Positions 19,001 through 30,205 of a stretch of 64,000 nucleotides of DNA are shown here, one piece after another. The stretch covers positions 1,550,001-1,614,000 of the forward strand of contig JAJQJQ010000009.1 of the NCBI GenBank assembly GCA_028622995.1. The letters are read 5' to 3'. Within the stretch, counting starts at the first letter, position 1. Each line of letters begins with the position of its first letter. This stretch comes from Panagrolaimus kolymaensis (Eukaryota; Nematoda; Chromadorea; Rhabditida; Panagrolaimidae). The position numbers and the translations under genes are program-made. Under the pieces are notes generated by a model that was not told where the DNA came from, did no database searches, and saw only the letters and a list, made by a program, of their open reading frames with translations.

Positions 19001-22000
19001 ACTAACCAAAGTTATATTTATTCCGAAAATGGCGTCTTTTGTCTCAGTAATAAAGAAAAAAAAACAAAAATGTAAACATAAAAGAACTAAAAATCTTAAA
19101 AATCAGCTGCTTTATGACAAAAAAAAAATTGCCCTATAAAAAATTTGGCTACACTCAATTACTAATTTGACAAAAATTAAAATATATATTTTTTATAAAG
19201 TTTTTAAAATTAATTTTTTACCAGCCATAAAAAATGCCCTACTTATGACGGCACAAAAAAAAATTGCCGAACTTAAACAATAGTAAAAAAGTAAAAACAA
19301 AAACAAAAAATTCCTTGTTCTTGTTGCTTTTTTTTATTTGCGGCAGTGGTGACAGTACTGTCACTTTTTATCAAAGTCGCACAACGCTTTTTTGTTGTTG
19401 TATGTACTTGTCATTGTCATTTTTTGTCTTTCTTTTTTTTCTTCTTTGCCGCCGAAAGAATTCCATTACGACGACAATGCGTCAAGAAGCTACGACAATC
19501 AACAATGACATTCTTTTTTATTATTTTCTTTTTTATGGTAAAAACTTTTTATACCCTTTTGGCTCAAAGTTACTCTTTTAGAGAGATGCCGAAGAAGTAA
19601 GTAAAAAAATTAGAAAATAAGAAAAATAAGAATTTAAAAATTTTTAAAACTGAAGAAAAAATGGTTGTTAAAAAATCTATCTAATAATTTTTTTTATTGT
19701 GTGTTAGTATATTTATTGCCCTCTTTCCCATCATGTTTTACCTTTTTTCCTCTCTTTTAAAAAAATGAGAATAATAAAACTACCGTTTAAAAATATAAAT
19801 ATATTTAATTTTAATGCCAATTTTCTTTTTCTTTCTTATTTTTTTTTCCATAGCTGTTGTTGCCAATGAGATTTATCGAAATAAAGAAAAAGACTCTTTG
19901 ATAATAGAGTTTTTTTGTTTTATTCTTTTAAAAGATAATCAAGTTTTTTTTTTGCCTTAGGCCATTGTGCCACTGCTTTTGTCGAATTGCTTTTTTTTCT
20001 TCTTAAGAATCTCATAATAAAGCAAATAATAATAATAATATAAAATTAGTTAGTTATTTTTCACAAAAGAATAAAGCCGCTATTGCCGCCGCTGCAAAAC
20101 AACAGTACTGCCACAGAAAGAAAGAAAGAGAGAGCATAATTCAATCAATTAATATTAATTGGTTCTAAAAAGCAGTAAAGGCGCTACGCAACCTAACCCA
20201 TGAAAAGCAAGAAAAACAGGCGAAAGCAGTGGCACAATTGAAGAAAGAAAAAAAATAGTGAAGCTTGCCTTCCTTCTTTTTTCCATTCTTTCTAACGTCA
20301 GTCGGCAGAAGTAAGTAAGGGTTAAAAGATTGGCACAGATATAGCTGCCAACCGTTTTTCGAAACTCGCCGCTGCTTTTCTTTTTTTTCATAATCGAAAA
20401 AGAAATAGGAAGAAAAAAAATTTAATGAGATAATAATAGAAAAAAAATGAAAGCTAAAAGAGTAAAAGAGATGAAAATGAATTTTGACGACAACGAAAAC
20501 GACAAAAACGACAGACAACAAAAAAATGGTGATTTGATGCCATTTTTTTTTCTTCATATAATACTTAATACTTAAATTGCAGGGTTTTAAAAAAGAGAAT
20601 AGAAAAAAAGCAATCGAATGTGAGCGTTTTGTTCTTTTTTAGATCGGTAGCTAGCTTGTTCTTATTTTTATATGGTTTCATTTATTAAGCGACAAAACAA
20701 TCATTTTCAAATTTTTCCTATTTTGTCTTTTAAAAATTTAGCAAGGAAAAATTCGAAATTTGATTCTTAATAAAGCAGTCGATTTGCCAGAAAATTAAGA
20801 TGCAATGGTGCAAAAAAAAAGACAACAATAACTTTTCGATTTTTATTTTTTTATTGTTAAAAAAAATTAAGGAAAAGTACGTATGTTTAAGTAATTCTAA
20901 GACGAGAGAATCAACGGGTGAGTAAAAAAAGAGTAGTCAAATAGTGCCGCCACGAGGCTTAATAGTAACCATTGGTTAAGGAAGATAAGGATAAGAAAAA
21001 GAATGTGAAAGGGATTTATCATTTTATTTTTTTACAAGCAAGCTACAGAAAATAAAATGAAACTGAATGGCGTTGAAAAAAAAATTATAAAAAATTCTTT
21101 TGTTTTGGATTTTTGGATTTAAATTATAATTCTTTTCTTTTTTTACGAGAAATAAATTTAGGCTTATCCAAGAGATTAAAAATACATTCGAAAATTTTGA
21201 AGCCAGTAAAGAAAGCAAAAAAAAAATAATTTGACACCAAAAACGCGAAACCGATTTTAAAAGAAAAATCCAAAGTCAAAAACTGAGTTTTGGCTTGTTT
21301 TGCGCCAATTTTTACTTTGTTTTGTTCTTCTTCGAAATTTTTGCTCTAAGTTCGAGCGACGACGTCGAAACAATAATTTGATGCCAACAACCAACTTTTT
21401 TTTCTCTCAAATAAGAGATTGGCGTCATATGATCCCTATTACAGCCACCAATGCTGCTGCTTCCAAAATTCATATTTAAATTATCCATAACATTAGAGGC
21501 AAAAAATAAAAGAACAAAAAACTTTTCTTAGGCCTTTATTGTAAAAATATATTTAAAAAATTGTTCAAAAAATGTATCTATTTTTAAATTTTTTTTTTCA
21601 AATTTTTTGTATTTATAACATTTAAAGAAAAAAAGCTAAAGCGCTAAAATCAAATCTCCAAAAACCATCTTTTTTGCTGGAATCTTTTTTAATTTGTCAA
21701 ATCGCGGATTAAAAAAATAAATACTAAAAAATAACAAAACAAAAAAAGGCAAATAAAAGCTTAATAATTTTTTTTCCGAGCCCAAAAGCTCAACATCTAC
21801 CGTAATAAATGAATGAGCAACGACAACGACAACAAAAAAAAAGCCAATGCATGCTTTCTTTCCTTTCTTTTTTTTACGACGACGACAACAATACACTTCA
21901 TCGGTTTTCTTTTGTTTGAGTGGATGGAGGCAGTAGCAGCAGTAGCACAAATGCTTATTTTATTTTTTTTATTTAGAAGATTACTGGCCAGAAAAATAAA

Positions 22001-22569
22001 GTAAAATAAAATAAAGGGGTAAAAAAAAAAAAGAAAAGAAAGGCGGTCGTCTATTTTATTTTTATTATTATTTTTTTTTATTCAACATTGCCGTAAGGCA
22101 TGGCAGAAACAGCAGCCAGCATCAGAAAAAAGCTTTTCACTTCTATTCTTTCTTTTTCTTTTGCTTTTGTGGAGTTCTTGCTGTTGGCACACAATTCAAA
22201 GAAAAAGAAAGAAGAAGAAAATAATGGAAAGAAAGGAGGCCAGTAACCGGGCGGAGACTAGAACAAACAAAATGGCAAAACAATGGGTGAAGGGAGAGAA
22301 AAAAATAGAAACAATGCCATTGGTGGAAAATACTATAGAAAATGAAAAAATGGAAAGGAATATTGTTTTTCTTTGTTGGAAAAAAACTGTAACATTTAAG
22401 GAAGTAAAAGAATAAGGAAGTGGATGAAAAATAAAAAAGAAAGATAGGTAACAATTCAATTTAATTGGAAGCATGAAAGTCAAGCATCAGTCTTATAAAA
22501 AATCTTAAACGCACCAGGAAGTATTAATAATAAATTAAAAACTTCAAAACTTATGAATTCCAATAATAC

Positions 22570-22667
22570 CTTCGCAAAAAAATTTCTCCTCGAAACTTGT
22601 CGCGAAAATGACCTACTCTTTTTCTTAAAGCTAAAGATGTCGCCTGCTTCTTGACTCGATGTGCCAT
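22570..22667 (-). CDS. Candidate alternative first coding exon of egl-13
   Basis: A GC-richer open stretch starts with ATG (MAHRVKKQATSLALRK) and ends CGAAG|GTATTA, a usable donor. It is 98 bases: 32 codons plus two bases. Those two bases (AG) join in frame with the T|ATG TCA start of the egl-13 exon at 13057, giving ...FLRSMSSRRK with no stop. Phase agreement by chance is about one in three, so this is a hypothesis. The encoded segment is strongly basic. A transcript crossing the roughly 9.5-kb intron would settle it. Confidence 0.4.
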
Positions 22668-25451
22668 CTTCAATCTTTTCTTACTTTTTTCCATGAAAAA
22701 AAAAGCATTTTTCTGAACAACGAAAAAAAAAGTAAGAAACAAGGAACACAACGACTTGTTGCTTGCCACTGCGCTTCTTCTTTCTTTTCTTTTTTTTTGA
22801 TGCTCCTCTCTGTTTTTTTTTTTATTATATTTTTTTTCTTTCATTCTGCTATGATTAAAAGAGATTGGATTGGAAAGAATAAAGTAAAGTAAAGTAAGTA
22901 TTCTTCTTCGGGACCTCAGGCATAAAATGCTTCGGGAAAATAAAACAACAGATAGAAGAAACAAATAAGAATAATAAGAAAAAACGAAAAACAAAATGTC
23001 TCCAATTTTTTTTCTTACTTTTTTATTTTCTGTGCTCCCTTTTATTTAAAATTATTTGTTTGGAAAAAAATAAAGAGAGAGGCAGAGAGAAGTTGAGATA
23101 GATGCCTAAAATATAATAGAGCACGAAATTCCTTCTGTTATTGCTACAGCAGGGGCATGCTGTAGCATTTAAAAAAGGGAGGTTGAAAAACAAAGCAACA
23201 ACGATAAAAAAAATTGTGACACAGTTGTTTGAGTAATTGTGGTAGTTGTCGTTGTGGTAGAAAACAAAAACCATAAAACGGTAATAAAAAAGTAAGGCAA
23301 ACTCGATTAGAAAAAATGAAATAAAGAAAATGCAGAAAAAATGGGTTTTTAAAAGACAACTCTCAAAACAAAGATATTTGACTGACAAAAAATGTCTAAA
23401 TACAAAATATGCTCGATTCTTCTCGATTAGATTCAATGCTTAAAATCCTTCCAAAAAAAACTCATCAATAATGTTTAATGATTTTTCATATTTTTTTTGT
23501 TTTATTTGCAGTTTTTCGATTTTTTCTTCTTCTTTGCCATCCATTGTATTTTTTGTTGTTCAATGAACTAATAAATGAATTTATATTAGAAATAAAAAAT
23601 GATGATCTCCCTTTCATTCGAGAGAGAGAGAGGAAGATCACTGCTGCCGGTTGCTTTTTTATACAGCATATATTTGTGAATAACGAGCAACATTTTTTTT
23701 CTGGTAGTAGTAACAAATATAAAAAATGAAAGAAGAATGTCTAACACTTGCCCGATCATAACTTAGAGTTTAATTTTTTTCTAAGAGCAAAAACTTTTAT
23801 AAGGTAGAATAATTTTTTACATAAAACTGTTGTTTTACAGAATAAACCTAACGATTAACAGCATTAATTTTGCCTATTCGCTTATTTTAAATCCGAGTTT
23901 CCTGATTTTCTAAGTCAAATTTATTATTCGAAACTAAAAAATTTTCTTGGAAAACGCGATTTCCAAGATTTGCATTTGAGACAAATGAAATTTAATAAAT
24001 CACAACAAAATTCTAATAACGGCATCTGAGACAACCATGACTTGGAAAAAGACATATTAAAAGTATAACAAGGAAAAGAATTTTTAACTAAAAAACTTCA
24101 AAGTAGTTATTTATGCCCAATAATCCCACCAAAAATCTTTTTAGCTGTAGCGCCAACCTAACTTAAATAACCCATTATAAAACAAAAATAAAAAAGTTTT
24201 ATTCTTTTTAGCTGCTTTAAAAGATTTTGATGCTATTAATTTTTTATGAGTCTAAAAGCACTTTTTTTTCTTTATTCTTTCGCGCATAAAACAAAATGGC
24301 CTTGTTTTAAGGGAAATAAAGAAAAATTTAACCCTAGCCAAAGCAAAAAAAAAAAGGGAGAATAGAAGCGCTTTTCAATTACATACATATATTTACTAAT
24401 CGAAGCCAAAGCCAAAAGCAAAAAAGAAAGACAAAATAAAATGTTTTTAAGAATTGAAAAAGAAATTTGCACCTTTATTTTGTTATTATACGTATGTATT
24501 TATTATTGTAACCTAGGTTCTGGTTTTCAAAAGTGTGTTGTTCTCATTTTATGAAGGCTAAAATTAAGCTTGGGAAAAAAAGAGAGAGAATAAAAGAAAA
24601 ATTGCAACTATATGTACTATTTCTAAAATGAGAAAATATATTATTTTATTGTCTTCAATCATGGCATGAAACCCTAAAGCTGGGAAAAATTGTTGCAATT
24701 TTTTTTAAAAAAAATGAAGAAAAAATAATGAAAGTTTTATTTTTACAAAATTTTTTATTTCCTGACAACGTTAAAAATATATGTCTACGCAATGGCACTT
24801 TTTTTACAATAGAATTTTTTCTTTTCTTATGTATTATTATTTTACGAAAGAGAAAGAACCGAAGCGAACAATCAAGCTTTAATTCAAAAGTAAGAAAACT
24901 AAAATAATTGACACTTGATTGCTCAGAAACAATACCACCAAAAAAGCAGGGCAGACAAGAAAAAAGAAAGAAAAGTAATTTTTCTTTATTCCACATTTCA
25001 CAATTCAAAGTACCGTAAAAGAAAAAGTTAAACAAAAGCTTTTTTTTAAATTTAGGAACAAGAAAAAAAGAAAATTTTAAGAAAAAGGTCAATGAAGCAA
25101 ACATAAATTTTTTAATTAAAAAAAAAGTGAATCTTTTGTTTTGTAAATCTTTGGCCCATAAAAATAATTTTTACAGGGGTTAGAAAAAAGACTTCTTTTT
25201 TTTACAATAATCAAGCAAGGACGGTAAATGAAATAAATACCCAGAAAAAATTCCTTGACCTTCGTCAAGAAACTTTTTTTATATCATAGGTGTACAAAAA
25301 TTTGACAAGTCTTTTTCACTAAACGATTTTTAGATTTTTTATACAATTCCACTGTTCCTCTCCTTTATTATTATTATTTTACGTATACCAAAAAAAAGTA
25401 AAAACAATAACGGTTCTAATCGAAATCAAATCAAGAAGAAGGAAAAAAAGA

Positions 25452-27212
25452 ATGGTCAAAAGTCGTCGGGACAGCCAGCGACGGTGGCGACGGCAAAATG
25501 GACAAAAATGGGCAATTGTCATTTTCATTTTTATTTTCATCCTAAGTCTCGTCTCACCGATCGTAGGTAAAGGTAGTCATTGTCGCCGTCGTGTTTGTCG
25601 GAAACGCCATCCATCGAAAATATTGTTTTGTTGCGCACCGTTTCTTTTATTCTGTTTTTATCAGTAAAAGTCATCAAAAAAATCTTCTTTTTTTTCCTTT
25701 TGACTTTGCGCAGAAAGCGACAACGACAATGAAAAAAGAATGAAGAAGAAAAGGAAATGGAAAAGTAAAAAAAAATGAAAATAAATAAACAAAGATTTGC
25801 CCTACTGTTTTTAACTTTCCTCAAGAATGGTGGATATTAGAAAACGATGAATAATTGTGACTTTTCAAAAATATGTATGTAATTTTTATTTTACTTTTTT
25901 TTACGTGAAAAACAAAAAGAACAAATGTAAAAAAAGAAAAATGCCATTATTCTTTCTTTCTTTTTTTCTCTTTTTTATTATTAGTTTTTTTTACTTTCAT
26001 CTTTTTTTGAATTCGAAAAAAACTACGATAATAATCAGTTCGACAAAGTCAACACAATCCAATGCCATTGAAAAGAAATAATTTCACTTTTGCTTTTTAA
26101 TGACAGCCGATAAAAAAATGAAAGAAAAAAGACTTTTTTGTTTTCAATTAAATTTATGGGCAAAAAGCAAGCGATGGCATTTTTTTCTTATTTGTTATCG
26201 CTTAAAAATCAGTAAAACAAATGGTAATAATTTAAATTTTATTTTGCGAAGAAAAAAAGAAAAGAAAAGAAGGATGCAAATTTTTAAATGCTGAAAAGTT
26301 AATCAAAAATTTGTAAATATCTATCGGGGAAAGTTTTATGGGATCAAGTTCTAATATTGCCTCAGTAATTAAAGAAAATTTAAAGTTTGAATCGAAGCAA
26401 ATTTTTTTTGAATTTCAACAATTTTTTGTTAGAAGTTTTTTGAAATTAAAACTTTTCCATTTTAGCAGGGATATTACAAAGCTTTTCTTTCTGTATTCTG
26501 TAGAATTCTTCTTTTGTCTTTATTTTTTTCAATTTTCTTTTATTTCTTCAAAAAAAGTCATAATAATAAAAATAAAAAGATCGGAAGTATGCATCAAAAA
26601 GAAGGATTCATTCATTCATTGAATATAGTGGCTTTAAAAAAATCTATTTGTTGCAAATGCGCGCATTTTCTTAAAAGAAAAAGATGAATAAAAAAAAGAA
26701 TGAAATTTTTAGGAGTTTTAAAGCTTCGATTCTTTTTTATTTTTGCTAGATTTTTTTCAATTGTTTCAAATTGGCAACACGTGTGTGTCCTTTCTTTTTT
26801 TTTTAATTTTCTCAAGCAGCTGCAATTTATTCCATTCATTTTATAAAAAAAGAAAGTTTTATTATTTTTTTCCCTTTCAAAAAAAGAAACAAAAAGAGCC
26901 AAAGTAAAATTTTAAAAAAAAATGGAGGATCCTGGGAGTTTTCATTATGTTAATCGAAGTACTTTTAGAAAGAAAAAAAAGTTATTTTCCCATTTAAAAC
27001 AATTGAAAATGTTGGAAAATTTATGTATTGTATTTTAGACGCTGCTTTTTTGTTGATAAAAATGCAACATTCAAGAAAAAAACAAGTTTGTATTTTCTTT
27101 TTAGCTTTTTTTTGAAGAGTTAATTTTGGTTTGTTTGCAGGTTCGCAACAAAAACACAATACCTCTACAAATGACAACAGCGCGGGAAAACAGAACAGTT
27201 TTTCAGGAGGAG
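25452..27212 (+). CDS. Candidate hidden gene: 5' exons of a secreted or signal-anchored protein
   Basis: Exon 1 (25452-25566) encodes MVKSRRDSQRRWRRQ followed by a hydrophobic stretch IVIFIFIFILSLVSPIV, a signal-anchor pattern, and ends GTAG|GTAAAG. Exon 2 (27141-27212) follows a strong TTTGTTTGCAG acceptor, encodes SQQKHNTSTNDNSAGK then NSFSGG, and ends GGAG|GTGTGA. The two join in phase (G|GT) without a stop. Both sit in GC-richer islands. Later exons are uncertain: 30752-30784 (TTTTTTAG acceptor, VTGAAFAFANA) also fits the phase. No family recognised. Confidence 0.35.
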
Positions 27213-30151
27213 GTGTGAGAAAAAAGAAAAAATAACGAATTTCTGGTTTGCGTCAAGGAAAAATGAAAATGAAATATATAGTGAAAAACAAAAGAAAAAA
27301 AGAGAAAGATTTGTTGCAAAAAATAAATTGAGAGGAAATGAAATTGAAATTGAGGGTCAGAAAAATGATAATTTTTAAAGCAAAGAATTTTATTTTAAAA
27401 AGTGAAAACTAACCACCGAAAAAAAACACTGCTAAACTCTTCCTTTCGATTTGATGCCGATGGATGGAGGACGGACGACAATCACTGGAAGTTTGTGATG
27501 GGATGGTTTTGTTAATTGATAGGAAACTGTTGTTATTAGGTATTTTAATACCGTAATTTTACTGTCTAAAAAAATTAATAAATTAAAAAAAGAATTTTTT
27601 AAAAGAAAAGCGCACGATTAGAAACACGGAAACACGGTAATGTTTTAAAATCCAAAGCTCAATAAAAATATACAAAACATGACATATTTTGATTAAAAAA
27701 CTTGAAGAACAATATTTCAAACAACGAAAAATCATTCTTATATCAAAAATGGTTTTTAATAAAAATTTAGGATAAACAATAAAAGCGACGACACCCTTGA
27801 CTCAGCGGCGACGAAGAAATAAGAAAGAAGTAACAATGGCACAAGTGGGATGCGCTTCTTTTCTTTTTTTTTTTGCGGATCTCATATGTAATTCAAAAAC
27901 ATAGGTTAACAAGAAAGAAAGAAAAAAAAAGAATTTATGTAATCGCTTAACCCAGATTTTAATAAAATAAAATAATTTAAATAATAAATAATAAATAATA
28001 AAATTGCTTCATTTTTCTCTGAATAAACTTTTTTTTTATTAAAACATCTTCATTTTCTTCTTGCCCTCCGGAAATCTTTATTATTGTACCTTCACCTCAA
28101 ATAAATTAAACTAAACAAACCGAAAATAAAGAACTCAAGGAGTAAGTGGATTTCAAGATTTTGTTTTACTTCAAGACTTTTACTTTGGAATACTTTTTAT
28201 GACGAGAAAATGGTTTACAATAAAAAAAAAAGTCAATGTTAAACGATTAACAAAAAAATTAGAATAATGGAACATTAAAATTTAAAGAAACCCATAATCA
28301 AGAGAATAAATAAATATTTACAAACATCAAAGAAGAAAAAAAACAGTCAAAAAACTATAATTTTGGAGAGAAAAAAATTTAGCAAAGTTTTGCTTTGAAA
28401 TAAAAATAAAAATAGTTATTTAATTTTTAATTGTGTCATTGAATTTTTTAACTATTTGGACGACGACGATGAAGGACAACAACGACAACGACGACCAAAA
28501 CAACTAACAAACAGGATAAAGGAACAGGATACAGCAAAAAAAAAAAGAACAAAAAACTAAGGAAAACTTGCCCCTTCGATTTCCCTTTCCCTTTTCCTGA
28601 AAGCAAGATGTGGAGGAGAGGTGAGAGTGCGCGCGCGAGAATCATCGGCTGCTGCTTCATGATTTTTATTTTTTATTTCTTGACCGGCGGTGATTGTTGT
28701 ATTTTTAGCGCTATTTTTTTTTTGTTTCTACTGCTGATTGCTTTATTTAATCGCTTGGCCATTTTCTTTTTTTGCAAAAAAAAAGTAACAACATTCATTT
28801 TTGCTTTCGGAAGGAAAAGAAAAATAAAAAGAAAATAACAGCCAAAATAAATGTGTGACAACAATTCATGCTGCTGGTGCGAGGTGAACTTCTGGAATCC
28901 GGAATTTAAGTCTTTTTTCTTTTATCTGAACCAAGGAAAAGGAAAAAAATACTTGACCGTTTAAGCTTTGACTTGATGACCAGTTCATTAACCAACAAAA
29001 AAAAGCACTTAAAAAGTCAAAAAGTGACAAAACAAAAGGAAAATAGACTCATAAAAAAAACCAGAAGTAATAGAATAGGAATTTGCTAGCAGCTAACACG
29101 TATTCTGTTAAATTATATTTTCTAAAGATAAAAGTAAAACTAAGACAATTGAAGCTTGGTTATTGCTTCTGGCATTACTAATTATTACGTCTTTTTTTAA
29201 ATAATAAAGTACCGCCTTTTTTCTTTGAATTTTCGAATTTTTTTTTATAGAAAGCTTTTCTCCTCCTTTCTTCCTTCCTATTCTAACGACGACGACAGTT
29301 CACGCAACAAAAAAAGAAGCTTTTTTATTACTAATTTCAATCAACCTTTCTTCTTTGAAACATATTAAGTCAACAAACAAATAATTGAGATAGAGATAGA
29401 TCAGTTTCGCATATAAATAATATTTCCTTTTTGGAACTCATAAAAGCAAGCTACAGATCAAATTATTTATTCGCAACAAAACGTTACAAACGCTTTTATT
29501 ATTATATTTTTGCCTTTCCTCTTCTTCTTTTCTCTCTTGAAAGTTCAAATTTGAAGAGAGAAAGAAAGGGTAATTGCGCGAAAAGGCGGCTAACGATCAC
29601 AAAAGCGATTGGAATTGCAATTGAGAGGGGTGATGATGGCTGTGAAAAAAGTTGCTGCGTAACTTCCGTGTATATCATTTTCAACTGTTTCAGAGAGAGG
29701 ACAAAAAAAGAAAAAAGTAAGCATAAAACTAATTATGCAATAAAAAATCTTTTTATTTCTTTTTTGGAACGTTTCTTTTGTAAACTAACTGATCGAAGAA
29801 GTTTCATAAAGTGTCAGGGGAAACTAATTGAGCGAAGACGACAATAATATAATAAAGTATAATAAAATAATAATTTTAAAAAGCAACCGCAAGAAAGAAA
29901 AAAGTATACTTTTTTGGAGGAACAAAAAATTTATTTAAAAATTAAAAAAAAAATTTGATTAAAACAATATTGTTTTTTTAATTAATTTAAAAAGACCAAA
30001 AAGTTAGTTAGTCAAAAAAAACTTTTGGACAAGTCTGGCTGGGTAACACAATGACTATGCATTACTAAAAAATATGTATAAATTTTTTTTAATAATAAAT
30101 TTAAATACTTTTCTTTGTCCCTTATTTTTTTAGCAACTACTTACTTATTAC

Positions 30152-30205
30152 CTGATGACTGCCACCGTCATAAGAAGCTGCCTCAAAAAGGGCAATTGCC
30201 AAATT
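30152..30205 (-). other. Exon-like island with strong splice borders
   Basis: A 54-base GC-richer block sits exactly between a GTTCTTAG acceptor and a CAG|GTAATAAG donor on the minus strand. One frame reads NLAIALFEAASYDGGSHQ. Another frame, containing an ATG, would join in phase to the egl-13 exon at 13057. It could be an upstream egl-13 exon or belong to an unseen minus-strand gene. The plus strand also has an acceptor and an open frame here, but that frame runs past the island into A-rich sequence. Confidence 0.35.

Noticed and set aside
20155..20557. Overlapping 78- and 130-codon minus-strand ORFs with hydrophobic stretches
   Set aside because: No family signature, no splice support, and composition typical of A/T-rich noise, although the 78-codon frame contains a GC-richer patch.
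22551..22994. A 147-codon minus-strand ORF as a whole gene
   Set aside because: Its upstream two thirds are low-complexity Phe/Lys/Ser translation of A/T tracts. Only the last part from the internal ATG at 22667 looks coding, and it is listed as a candidate exon.
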